Positions 46,055 to 55,106 of a stretch of DNA of 64,000 nucleotides are shown in pieces (within the stretch, counting starts at the first letter, position 1; each line of letters begins with the position of its first letter). Source of the DNA: JAAXKN01 sp050258815 (GTDB taxonomy: Bacteria; Bacteroidota; Ignavibacteria; Ignavibacteriales; SURF-24); NCBI GenBank assembly GCA_050258815.1, contig JBLMZM010000316.1, positions 3,186-67,185 of the forward strand, read 5' to 3'. Below the pieces are notes generated by a model. It did no database searches and was not told the DNA's origin. It worked only from the letters and a program-made list of their open reading frames with translations. The position numbers were made by a program, and so were the translations under genes.

Positions 46055-46117
46055 TTGGCTAATAGCAGAATTCCGTATCAAGTATTTTATTATTAAATCT
46101 TTAGAGTAATTAGCTTT

Positions 46118-46660
46118 TTAAGGTTTATAAAGCGGGGCTAGCTCTTTCAATGGTGTACCTTCAGCCGGCTCAATGGAAATCTCAAACTTAAGGGTATTAA
46201 CATCATTTCCCCAGAGAATTCTTTTATAGTTAGCCGATTTAATGATTTCTCCGTTAGTAGTCAATACACTGTCATCCAGGGCCAGTGTCAGGAAATAAAA
46301 ACCATCTTCAAAGGAAAGGGCCTTTTCCACGTCACTAAGCTTATTAAATTTGTAAGTAACCTTCCCGTTAAGTTTATTGTCTTCCAGATAAAGTTCACGG
46401 GCAATCACGTTTTTACCCTCTTTTTTCCTGTCCGAAATGAACTGGCTGCTTTTTAGCATGTAGTCAAAAAGATTATTCTTATCCTCTTCAAACTGCTGGT
46501 CATTAGTTGCGTCGGACCTGATATCGGTATACCAGACGGTTGCGGTTCCCTTCCCCATTTTATCGGGCTTGATTTCGTAGACAATCTTATGCCCAACGAG
46601 GCATCCGTTCAGCGCTACCGATAAAAAAAGAAACCCAGCTAAAACTATTCTATTTCCCAT
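46118..46660 (-). CDS. Small lipoprotein of unknown function
   Basis: 180 residues. Signal peptide MGNRIVLAGFLFLSVALNGC with lipobox cysteine at 20. The mature part starts LVGHKIVYEIKPDKMGKGTATVWYTD and is predicted alpha/beta, with DVEKALSFEDGFYFLTLALDDS and KRILWGNDVNTLKF. No known family was recognised. GAGAGGG precedes the ATG. The gene follows the LD-carboxypeptidase by 39 bases and precedes priA on the same strand. Confidence 0.78.
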   Translation of the reverse strand: MGNRIVLAGFLFLSVALNGCLVGHKIVYEIKPDKMGKGTATVWYTDIRSDATNDQQFEEDKNNLFDYMLKSSQFISDRKKEGKNVIARELYLEDNKLNGKVTYKFNKLSDVEKALSFEDGFYFLTLALDDSVLTTNGEIIKSANYKRILWGNDVNTLKFEISIEPAEGTPLKELAPLYKP

Positions 46661-46699
46661 GACAACCCTCTCTATAATTAATTTCTTCCTGGCATCTAT

Positions 46700-47755
46700 T
46701 TAAATTACGGCCGGCTCAAGCAGAGTAAGCGTCTGATTATCAACGTCCAGTTCAGTCATAACTCCAAAAGGAAGAGTAAATTTATTTGTAATATGGCCAA
46801 ATGACAAACCGTATATAACCGGAATATTAAGGCTAAAAAGCCTGTCCATAAGGACTTCCATCAGAGTAAATGACTTCGGAAATGAAGGATCAGCCTCTTT
46901 GGACTCACACTTTTCAAAAACCCCCAGGGCTATTCCCGCTGCCTTTTCAAATTTTCCGGCCTCAATCATCTGTGTAAGCATCCTGTCAATCCTGTATGGC
47001 TCTTCCCCAACCTCCTCCAGAAACACGATCTTACCGTCAGTATTGATATCATACTGGGTTCCGATCATTGAAACCACAATTGAGAGGTTTCCGCCAACCA
47101 GACGGCCAGCAGCCTTTCCTCCCCTTATAGGCACAACCTTCCTGCTGTTATCATCAGGCTTTTCATCCCTTGCATTCCAGAATCTCAGGCTGCCCAAAGG
47201 ATCCATAAGTGTGTTCTTAAAGTAAGATAAAGAAAATTCATTAAAAGTCGAAATACCTACGGGTCCATGAAAGGTAACCAAGCCGGTTTTTGCGGTGATG
47301 GCATACAGTAAAGAGGTAATGTCGCTGTAGCCGATGAGTACTTTGGGATTATTGCGGATCATTTCATAATCCAGCATAGGTAGTATCCTTGCGCATCCAT
47401 AACCGCCCCTTGCACAAACAATACCCTTGATATCTTTTCTGGAAAACATAAGGTTTATATCTTTTGCTCTCTGCTCATCCTTTCCGCCCAGATATCCGAA
47501 TCTGGCTAAAATATTGTCAGTATAAAATACCTTAAACCCAAGCGCTTCAAGATTCTTTATAGAGTCCTTCAATTCATCTTCATTAATAAAGCTGCCTGGA
47601 GCAATCAGGCCAACTGTATCCCCCTGCTTCAGCCTTGGAGGTTTTATCAGCTGAATTTCACCAGGTTTTCCGGAATTCCCGGCAAACAAATCCATTGGAA
47701 GGAACGGTATTGCTGAAACTGCTGATACCGTTCTCAAAAATTTTCTTCTTTGCAT
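46700..47755 (-). CDS. LD-carboxypeptidase, S66 family (MccF/LdcA-like)
   Basis: 351 residues. The N-terminus MQRRKFLRTVSAVSAIPFLPM has a twin-arginine-like signal, so the enzyme is probably exported folded. Family motifs: GDTVGLIAPGSF, VCARGGYGCARILPMLDY, the nucleophile serine in IGYSDITSLLY, glutamate in VFLEEVGEEPYRIDRML and histidine in GLSFGHITNKFTLP, giving the Ser-Glu-His triad. LdcA trims the terminal D-alanine from muropeptides in cell-wall recycling; the export signal suggests a periplasmic location, unlike E. coli LdcA. It follows lysA by 19 bases. Confidence 0.9.
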   Translation of the reverse strand: MQRRKFLRTVSAVSAIPFLPMDLFAGNSGKPGEIQLIKPPRLKQGDTVGLIAPGSFINEDELKDSIKNLEALGFKVFYTDNILARFGYLGGKDEQRAKDINLMFSRKDIKGIVCARGGYGCARILPMLDYEMIRNNPKVLIGYSDITSLLYAITAKTGLVTFHGPVGISTFNEFSLSYFKNTLMDPLGSLRFWNARDEKPDDNSRKVVPIRGGKAAGRLVGGNLSIVVSMIGTQYDINTDGKIVFLEEVGEEPYRIDRMLTQMIEAGKFEKAAGIALGVFEKCESKEADPSFPKSFTLMEVLMDRLFSLNIPVIYGLSFGHITNKFTLPFGVMTELDVDNQTLTLLEPAVI

Positions 47756-47774
47756 AGTTTTCAGAGCTCCGTTA

Positions 47775-49037
47775 TTACTTTATCAGTTCCTCATCCCACA
47801 GGAGATGCTCGTATGATTCGCGGCTGCGCGTAACGTGGAATTTATCGCCGTCCACCAGTATTTCAGGCGGACGCCTTCTGCCGTTGTAGTTTGAGGACAT
47901 TACCATGCCATAGGCGCCGGTAGTCATAACTGCCAGTTTTTCACCCTGCTGGCATTCTTCCAGTGCGCGGTTTTTAGCCAGAAAATCCCCGCTTTCGCAC
48001 ACAGGTCCTACAATGTCAACCGTTACATCCTTCCGTGAATGCAGTCTGACTGGCTGCACGTGATGATATGCGCTGTAAAGACTCGGTCTGATCAGCTCAG
48101 TCATCGCTGCATCAACTATGATAAAGTTCTTGTCTCTGTTCTTTTTTGTATATAATACCTCGGTCACCAGAATTCCGCCATTTGCAGTAAAATATCTGCC
48201 TGGTTCAAACATTATCTCGCAATCCAGAGATTTAAGCGTATCCTTGACGGCCGCGGCCAGTTCCTCAGGTGAGAATACAGTTTCATTTTTATAACGGACA
48301 CCCATGCCGCCGCCCACATCAAAATGAGCCAGAGGCACACCCTTTGCCTTTATTCTCTTAAAGAGTTCTGCCATTTTCGCGATAGCTTCGGCATATGGAG
48401 CAATTGAAGTAATCTGGGAACCGATATGCATATCGATACCGGTCAGGAGCACATTCTCCAGCTTTGCCCCTTCAGTGTATATTTCCTCTGCCTGGGAGGC
48501 TTCTATACCGAATTTATTCTCGGCAAGTCCGGTAGAAATATAGGGATGGGTCTTAGGATCCACGTCAGGATTGATCCTGAGCGCTACAGGTGCAATTGCA
48601 TTTACCTGTCCTGCCACTTTATTTATAAGGAGCAGCTCTTCAAAAGATTCTGCTTTAATTAGCTTAATGTTATATTCCAGGGCCAGCTTTATTTCACTTG
48701 CCGTTTTTCCTACACCCGAAAGGATGATCCTCGAAGGGTCCAGTCCTATTTTTTTAGCCCTGTATAATTCGCCCGCAGAATTCACGTCAATTCCGCTGCC
48801 AAGATCCGCAAAGGTCTTCATTACATTCAGATTGAAATTTGATTTGGCCGCATAAAATATCGCATGCTTAACATCCCTGAAAGCCTCATCAAAGGCCTTG
48901 TACTGTTCCGTAAAATGATTCTTGCTGTAAATGTAAGCCGGAGTACCGACTTCCTCTATAATCTCTTCAACTGCCTTGTGCTCGCAGTATAGCTTATCAT
49001 TCAGATAATGAAAAGGTCCCGTTTCAAATAATTCCAT
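47775..49037 (-). CDS. lysA: Diaminopimelate decarboxylase
   Basis: 420 residues, PLP fold type III. K65 in FYAAKSNFN binds PLP. HIGSQI, FDVGGGMGVRYK, FEPGRYFTANGG, GPVCESGDFLAKNR and GAYGMVMSSNYN complete the active site. It converts meso-diaminopimelate to lysine. Placement beside an LD-carboxypeptidase links lysine and cell-wall precursor metabolism. It is divergent from leuS across 182 bases. Confidence 0.96.
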   Translation of the reverse strand: MELFETGPFHYLNDKLYCEHKAVEEIIEEVGTPAYIYSKNHFTEQYKAFDEAFRDVKHAIFYAAKSNFNLNVMKTFADLGSGIDVNSAGELYRAKKIGLDPSRIILSGVGKTASEIKLALEYNIKLIKAESFEELLLINKVAGQVNAIAPVALRINPDVDPKTHPYISTGLAENKFGIEASQAEEIYTEGAKLENVLLTGIDMHIGSQITSIAPYAEAIAKMAELFKRIKAKGVPLAHFDVGGGMGVRYKNETVFSPEELAAAVKDTLKSLDCEIMFEPGRYFTANGGILVTEVLYTKKNRDKNFIIVDAAMTELIRPSLYSAYHHVQPVRLHSRKDVTVDIVGPVCESGDFLAKNRALEECQQGEKLAVMTTGAYGMVMSSNYNGRRRPPEILVDGDKFHVTRSRESYEHLLWDEELIK

Positions 49038-49155
49038 TGTACCCCTAATGATTTTTTCTCACCCGTTAAGATACACAAAAAAAATTAATTGTGTTTTCAA
49101 ATCCTTTATTAATCTTGCTTCAATTTTCAAATTAAGGCTAAACTCACTCTTATCC

Positions 49156-49186
49156 TTGCTAAACCCGTGCTTTTTCGATAACTTTA
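49156..49186 (+). promoter_or_regulatory. Candidate leuS promoter (TTG-N20-TAACTTTA)
   Basis: TTG at 49156-49158, 20 bases, TAACTTTA at 49179-49186, about 34 bases before the leuS ATG. The layout matches the other candidate promoters here. Confidence 0.45.
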
Positions 49187-49219
49187 AATTTAATTTTTCA
49201 CAAAATATTTAAAACGGCA

Positions 49220-51688
49220 ATGAAATATCCCTTTTCTGAAGTAGAAAAAAAGTGGCAGTCTTACTGGGAAGATAATAAAATCTATAAGACAAACTTAAGT
49301 AAGAAAGAAAACAAACTTTACTGCCTTGTTATGTTCATTTACCCCTCAGGCGCAAAACTGCACTGTGGGCACTGGTATAATTACGGACCCACTGATTCAT
49401 GGGCAAGATATAAGAAGCTCAAAGGCTTTAATGTATTTGAACCCATCGGCTACGATGCTTTCGGCCTTCCGGCTGAAAACTACGCCATTAAGACCGGTAT
49501 CCACCCATACGACAGTACGATGAAGAATATCGAGGACATCCGCGTACAGCTCAAAAATATGGGAAATATGTACGACTGGGATTCCGAACTGATGACCTGT
49601 GTGCCTGAATACTATAAATGGAATCAGTGGCTTTTTGTTCAATTATATAAAAAAGGCCTCGCATACAGGAAAAATGCTCCGGTTAACTGGTGCCCTTCGT
49701 GCCAGACCGTTCTGGCCAACGAACAGGTCCTCTCTGACGGCACCTGCGAAAGATGCGGTACCACAGTAATACATAAAAATCTCACTCAGTGGTTCTTTAA
49801 GATCACCGAATATGCCGAAGAACTGCTTTCGGGACTCGAAAAGATAAGCTGGCCTGAAAAAACCAAACTGATGCAGAAAAACTGGATTGGCAAGTCCACC
49901 GGTACTGAAGTAAAGTTTAAGATCGAAGGCTATGATGAAGAAATGACAGTCTTTACTACGCGCCCCGACACGTTATTCGGTGTAACATACGTAGTACTTG
50001 CACCCGAGCAGCCTTTGGTGCAGAAACTGACACAGCCTGAATATAAAGAACAGGTGGAAAGCTACCTGGAATCAATTAAATCCCTGTCTGAAATTGACCG
50101 TACTTCTACGACCAAGGAAAAGACCGGCGTTCCTACCGGAGCTTACGCAATTAATCCGGTTAACGGCGAAAAGGTACCCATCTGGATAGCCGACTATGTG
50201 CTTGCAACCTACGGCACAGGTTGTGTTATGGCCGTACCGGGGCACGATGAACGTGATTTCGAATTTGCAAAGAAATTCAATCTGCCAATCCGTAAGGTCA
50301 TCCTGGATCCCGGAACTAATGAAGAAGACGAACTGACTGAAGCTTATACTGAGACCGGAGCCATGATTAACTCGGGCAGCTTCTCAGGTACGCAATCCGA
50401 TAAGGGTATTGACGCTATTTCCGATTACCTGGAGTCAGAAGGACTCGGACAAAGAAAAATTAACTACAGGCTCAGAGACTGGCTCATTTCCCGCCAGAGA
50501 TACTGGGGTACACCAATTCCTGTCATCCACTGCGAAAAGTGCGGTGAAGTGCTGGTAGAGGAAAAAGACCTGCCGGTCGAACTGCCTTACAATGTTGAGT
50601 TCAGTACCTCAGGTAAATCGCCGCTTACTACAAATCTGGAATTTATGAACGTTAAATGCCCTAAATGCGGTGGCCCGGCACAGAGGGACCCCGATACAAT
50701 GGATACTTTTGTAGATTCAAGCTGGTATTATTTCCGCTATCTGGACCCGCATGAGAAGGACAAAATGTTCAATAAGAAACTGGCAGATGAATGGACACCG
50801 GTTGACATGTATGTCGGAGGCGCCGAACATGCGACCATGCACCTGCTTTACGCCAGGTTCATACACAAATTCCTGAGAGACATTGGCATGGCCAACAGTG
50901 ACGAACCGTTCTCAACTCTGATTCATCAGGGTACCATTACCAATCAGGGCGCCAAGATGTCTAAATCCAAGGGCAACGTGGTTAATCCCGATATATTTAT
51001 AAATAAATACGGTGCAGATGTCTTCCGCCTTTACCTGATGTTCATGGGACCATATGAAATGGGCGGCGACTGGAATGATTCCGGCATCGTGGGCGTGGAC
51101 AGGTTTGTTCAGAGATCATATGACATTTTTCAGAGATTTGAAAACACCGTCATTAATCATCCTGCTCCCAACGGGTTTGAAATTTCATCGCTTACTGAAG
51201 AGGAAAAGAGCGTCTATAGAAAGGTTAACCAGACAGTCAATAAGTACGACGAAGAGATCAACAACTTCAGGTTCAATACAGCCGTGGCTGCCCTGATGGA
51301 ATTGTTAAATGAGCTCATCAGGAATCTGGATAAGTGCAGACCCGAACTGCAGAGCTATGTTCTTGAACGCTTTGCCTGCCTGATCGCTCCTGTTGCTCCG
51401 CACCTGGGAGAAGAATGCTGGCAGATGATAGGCAAAAAGGGTTCTGTTTTTGAGCATGCCAACTGGTATGCTGCTGATCCCGATGCCTTAACGGTTGACG
51501 TGGTAACAATTGCAGCACAGGTTAACGGGAAGCTGCGCGCTACCATAGAAGCTCCGGTCAATAGCGACGAATCCGCAGTAAGAGATATCATATTTAATAC
51601 TGACCCGGTTAAAAAACATATTGACGGTAAAACAATAGTAAAAGAAATCTATGTTAAGAATAAAATTTATAATATTGTAGTAAAATAA
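49220..51688 (+). CDS. leuS: Leucyl-tRNA synthetase
   Basis: 822 residues, class I. The HIGH motif appears as KLHCGHWYNY, KMSKS as AKMSKSKGN, and the editing domain has TTRPDTLFGVTYVVLAPE and ATYGTGCVMAVPGHDERDFEFA, cut here as the family marks TRPDTLFG and VPGHDERD. Zinc-type cysteines are present in CPSCQTVLANEQV, CERCG and CEKCGE. The C-terminus ends NKIYNIVVK. Full-length. serS follows after 12 bases, so the two synthetases are co-transcribed. Confidence 0.97.
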   Translation: MKYPFSEVEKKWQSYWEDNKIYKTNLSKKENKLYCLVMFIYPSGAKLHCGHWYNYGPTDSWARYKKLKGFNVFEPIGYDAFGLPAENYAIKTGIHPYDSTMKNIEDIRVQLKNMGNMYDWDSELMTCVPEYYKWNQWLFVQLYKKGLAYRKNAPVNWCPSCQTVLANEQVLSDGTCERCGTTVIHKNLTQWFFKITEYAEELLSGLEKISWPEKTKLMQKNWIGKSTGTEVKFKIEGYDEEMTVFTTRPDTLFGVTYVVLAPEQPLVQKLTQPEYKEQVESYLESIKSLSEIDRTSTTKEKTGVPTGAYAINPVNGEKVPIWIADYVLATYGTGCVMAVPGHDERDFEFAKKFNLPIRKVILDPGTNEEDELTEAYTETGAMINSGSFSGTQSDKGIDAISDYLESEGLGQRKINYRLRDWLISRQRYWGTPIPVIHCEKCGEVLVEEKDLPVELPYNVEFSTSGKSPLTTNLEFMNVKCPKCGGPAQRDPDTMDTFVDSSWYYFRYLDPHEKDKMFNKKLADEWTPVDMYVGGAEHATMHLLYARFIHKFLRDIGMANSDEPFSTLIHQGTITNQGAKMSKSKGNVVNPDIFINKYGADVFRLYLMFMGPYEMGGDWNDSGIVGVDRFVQRSYDIFQRFENTVINHPAPNGFEISSLTEEEKSVYRKVNQTVNKYDEEINNFRFNTAVAALMELLNELIRNLDKCRPELQSYVLERFACLIAPVAPHLGEECWQMIGKKGSVFEHANWYAADPDALTVDVVTIAAQVNGKLRATIEAPVNSDESAVRDIIFNTDPVKKHIDGKTIVKEIYVKNKIYNIVVK

Positions 51689-51700
51689 CAGAAGGCGAAT

Positions 51701-52978
51701 ATGCTAGACCTTAAATTTATACGCGAGAATCCCGAGCTCGTAAAGAAAGGGATCGAAAACAAAAATGAAAAAAGCAGAGTTGATGAAATCCTGGCTCTGG
51801 ACGGGCAGAGACGCGAACTGATTCTCAATACCGATGAACTGAAGGCAAAAAGGAACCAGGCCTCGGCACAGATACCACAGATGAAAAAAGCCGGACAGGA
51901 TACCTCATCCGTACTGGCTGAGATGAAGAGGGTGTCTGACCAGATAACCGAGCTCGATAACCAGCTAAGGATCGTTGAAGAGGATCTGGATAAGATACTG
52001 ATGTACGTTCCCAATCTGCCGAATGCTTCTGTTCCGGTAGGTAAAACGGCCGAGGATAACGTTGAAGTAAGACGCTGGCTCCCGGAAGGATTCTCCTTCG
52101 AAAATGAAGAAGAAGTAATGGATCACATAGAACTCGGGAAAAAGCTGAAGATCCTCGATTTCGAAAGGGGTGCCAAGATCTCGGGTTCCGGATTCCCGGT
52201 ATATCTCGGTAAGGGTGCGACACTTGAAAGAGCACTGATTAATTTTATGCTGGATAAGCACATAAATGAACACGACTACAGAGAAGTGTTCCCGCCGTTT
52301 CTTGTTAACAGGGATTCGATGAAGGGTACAGGCCAGCTTCCTAAGATGGAAGAGGATATGTACGCAATAGAAAAAGATGATCTGTTCCCTATTCCAACGG
52401 CTGAAGTTCCTATTACAAACCTGCACCGCAACGAAATACTGGACGAGAAAGAGCTTCCGTTGCGTTACGTGGGCTACTCGGCCTGCTTCAGGCGTGAAGC
52501 CGGTTCATATGGAAAGGAATCCAAGGGTTTCTTAAGGGTTCACCAGTTTAACAAGGTTGAAATGGTTAAATTTGTTAAGCCAGAGAATTCCTACGACGAA
52601 CTGGAAAAACTTGTCAGTGACGCTGAAGACATTCTCCAGGCACTGAAGATCCCATACAGAATCATTTTACTCTGCACGGGTGATCTTAGCTTCTCGGCGG
52701 CTAAATGCTATGATATTGAAACCTGGTCACCATCAGAAAACAAATGGCTCGAGGCTTCTTCATGCAGTAATTTCGAAAATTTCCAGGCCCGCCGTGCTAA
52801 TATCCGCTTCCGCAATGAAACAACTAAGAAACCTGAGTTCGTTCATACACTGAACGGATCCGGACTGGCTACGAGCAGGCTCATGGTTTCATTGCTGGAA
52901 AACTACCAGACTCCGGAAGGCAAAATAATAGTACCCAAGGTACTGCAGAAATACACGGGCTTTGAAGTAATAGGCTGA
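51701..52978 (+). CDS. serS: Seryl-tRNA synthetase
   Basis: 425 residues, class II. The N-terminal long coiled-coil arm (residues about 25-105) binds the tRNASer variable arm. Motif 2 lies in ACFRREAGSYGKESKGFLRV and motif 3 in NGSGLATSRLMVSLLENYQ. GTGQLPKMEEDMY and IPTAEVPITNLH are also characteristic. Full-length. It is the second gene of the leuS-serS unit and is followed by a strong terminator. Confidence 0.97.
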   Translation: MLDLKFIRENPELVKKGIENKNEKSRVDEILALDGQRRELILNTDELKAKRNQASAQIPQMKKAGQDTSSVLAEMKRVSDQITELDNQLRIVEEDLDKILMYVPNLPNASVPVGKTAEDNVEVRRWLPEGFSFENEEEVMDHIELGKKLKILDFERGAKISGSGFPVYLGKGATLERALINFMLDKHINEHDYREVFPPFLVNRDSMKGTGQLPKMEEDMYAIEKDDLFPIPTAEVPITNLHRNEILDEKELPLRYVGYSACFRREAGSYGKESKGFLRVHQFNKVEMVKFVKPENSYDELEKLVSDAEDILQALKIPYRIILLCTGDLSFSAAKCYDIETWSPSENKWLEASSCSNFENFQARRANIRFRNETTKKPEFVHTLNGSGLATSRLMVSLLENYQTPEGKIIVPKVLQKYTGFEVIG

Positions 52979-52997
52979 TTTTCCTCAAGTAAGACTG

Positions 52998-53032
52998 AAA
53001 AGTCCCATTTCATGGCCTGAAATGGGACTTTT
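52998..53032 (+). terminator. Strong terminator after serS
   Basis: A 15-base perfect inverted repeat AAAAGTCCCATTTCA / TGAAATGGGACTTTT (52998-53012 with 53018-53032), five-base loop, then TTT-C-TTTT. Confidence 0.93.
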
Positions 53033-53241
53033 TCTTTTAAATGAAACGTCATTTATTTTGCCTGGGTATTTAAAAAGAAAGGGCTTTTCATTTTTACTCA
53101 CAAATCTTAAATTAAAAAATTCTTGCTGGTAATGGCTTTCTTTACCCATGCAAACACTTTTTATCTCAAAACAGATTGCCATTAATTCGTCCGTAAACAA
53201 AATTAGTTTCCCGAAGGGGATAAATTTAGCAACTTTTGTGC

Positions 53242-53249
53242 TACTTTTG
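53242..53249 (+). promoter_or_regulatory. TAnnTTTG promoter element before the ABC exporter
   Basis: TACTTTTG (53242-53249) matches the -7 element TAnnTTTG, 32 bases before the ATG. No clear TTG lies 20-21 bases upstream, so only the downstream element is supported. Confidence 0.35.
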
Positions 53250-53280
53250 TAGTTTAATATAAACACTAAAATTTTATTCT

Positions 53281-55029
53281 ATGAAAAGTCTCTTAACACT
53301 GAAAAAATATTTTCTAAGATACAAAACGAAACTCCTTCTCGGAGTTTTATTTATTTTTATTTCCAACCTGGGAGCCGTGTATATCCCCCTATTTATGAAG
53401 GATAGCATAAATGCGCTGCAAAAACACGTTGAATACTCGGTCCTGGCACACTATGCACTCCTTATTGTGGGGGCATCAATTATAAGCGGAGTTTTTCGTT
53501 TTCTTATCAGGCAGACGATCATCGTCGTTTCTCGCGAGATTGAATACGACATCCGTCAGGATTTCTGGAGCCATATACAAAACCTCTCTCTGCGCTATTT
53601 CCAGAATACTTCAACCGGCAATATCATGGCCCACGCCACCAATGACCTGAATGCTGTAAGAACCTTTATTGGTCCGGCTGTCATGTATTCAATTGATACC
53701 TTCGTGCGCCTTGTAATGGTAATTGTCATCATGCTCTCACTGAGCCTGTCACTTACGCTCTATTCTTTGCTGCCGCTGCCGGTATTGTCTTATCTCGTAT
53801 ACAGGCTCGGTAAAAAGATCCACATCAAATACACGTTTATCCAGGAGAAGTTCTCTGAACTTACCACAAAGGCACAGGAAAGTTTTTCCGGCATCAGGGT
53901 CATCAAGTCATACGTCAGGGAAGACAATGAAATTCAGGAATACCAGAACCTGAGCCAGGATTATCTTAACAAAAATATGGATATGGTAAAGATAGAATCT
54001 CTCTTTCAGCCTATACTCTCCTTTGTTACCGGTATATCAATTATTTTTGTCATCTGGCTGGGAGGTGTGCAGGTAATAGAAGGGAAACTCAACCTGGGAC
54101 AGATATCTGCATTTGTCATCTATCTTAGCCTCCTTATATGGCCAATGATTGCCATCGGATGGGTTGTAAATCTCGTGCAGCAGGGCGCTGCAAGCATGAA
54201 GAGGCTTAATAAGATGTTCAATGAAAAGTATGAGATACAGGACAGCAGCAGTACTGACTATTCAATAAAAAACATTCAGGGGAATATTGAGTTTAGAAAC
54301 GTAAGCTTCAGGTATGCTGAAAATCTGCCCTATGTCTTTCAGAATATCAGTTTTGAAATACCCGCCGGATGTACGGCTGCCATAGTGGGCCATACGGGTT
54401 CAGGCAAAACTTCACTCGTTAACCTGATACCCCGCCTCTACGACATAACGGGCGGCGAGGTGCTGATTGACGGGAAAGACATCAGGCAAATTCCCATTGC
54501 CACACTCAGGAGGAATATCGGTATCGTACCCCAGGAAACTTTCCTCTTTTCTGACACTCTTGCAAATAATATTGCATATGGAGCAGAAAGTACGGATATG
54601 GCCGTCGTGGAATCTGTTGCAGAAATTGCACAGCTGAAGAAAGACGTTGAAAGTTTCCCGCACAAATATGAAACTGTCCTCGGTGAGAGAGGCATCACAC
54701 TTTCAGGAGGACAGAAACAGCGCACATGCCTTGCGCGTGCACTTGCAACAGATCCTTCTATTCTGATACTGGATGACTCCTTTTCAGCTGTCGATACGAA
54801 TACAGAGGAGGAAATATTAAAGAAGCTGAGGACATTTATGAAGGACAGGACAAGTATTATAATCAGCCACCGCATTTCCACGGTAAAGGATGCTGATAAA
54901 ATATTTGTGATCGATAAGGGCAGGATTGCCGAACAGGGCAACCACGAAGAGCTGGTCCGCAAACAGGGAATTTATGCGGGTCTGCATTACAAACAGCTGC
55001 TTGAAAAAGAGCTGGAAGAATTGAGCTGA
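53281..55029 (+). CDS. ABC exporter subunit with degenerate Walker B (BmrC/YheI-like)
   Basis: 582 residues. Six membrane helices (about 15-310) precede a nucleotide-binding domain with Walker A VGHTGSGKTS, intact signature LSGGQKQR and Walker B LILDDSFSAVDT. The residue after Walker B is Asp rather than the catalytic Glu, as in BmrC/YheI of Bacillus. With the next gene it would form a heterodimeric exporter with one catalytic and one degenerate site. Substrate unknown (drug, lipid or peptide). 77 bases separate the two genes. Confidence 0.92.
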   Translation: MKSLLTLKKYFLRYKTKLLLGVLFIFISNLGAVYIPLFMKDSINALQKHVEYSVLAHYALLIVGASIISGVFRFLIRQTIIVVSREIEYDIRQDFWSHIQNLSLRYFQNTSTGNIMAHATNDLNAVRTFIGPAVMYSIDTFVRLVMVIVIMLSLSLSLTLYSLLPLPVLSYLVYRLGKKIHIKYTFIQEKFSELTTKAQESFSGIRVIKSYVREDNEIQEYQNLSQDYLNKNMDMVKIESLFQPILSFVTGISIIFVIWLGGVQVIEGKLNLGQISAFVIYLSLLIWPMIAIGWVVNLVQQGAASMKRLNKMFNEKYEIQDSSSTDYSIKNIQGNIEFRNVSFRYAENLPYVFQNISFEIPAGCTAAIVGHTGSGKTSLVNLIPRLYDITGGEVLIDGKDIRQIPIATLRRNIGIVPQETFLFSDTLANNIAYGAESTDMAVVESVAEIAQLKKDVESFPHKYETVLGERGITLSGGQKQRTCLARALATDPSILILDDSFSAVDTNTEEEILKKLRTFMKDRTSIIISHRISTVKDADKIFVIDKGRIAEQGNHEELVRKQGIYAGLHYKQLLEKELEELS

Positions 55030-55106
55030 AAGTATGCCGGATGAGTTAAATCCGGAGTCTTCCGGAATCTTACTTAACAATATTTTGAATTTACAAATGA
55101 AGGTTT

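Noticed and set aside
52985..53266. 93-residue leftward frame before the ABC exporter
   Set aside because: Its end reads through the serS terminator hairpin and it covers the exporter promoter; no ribosome site.
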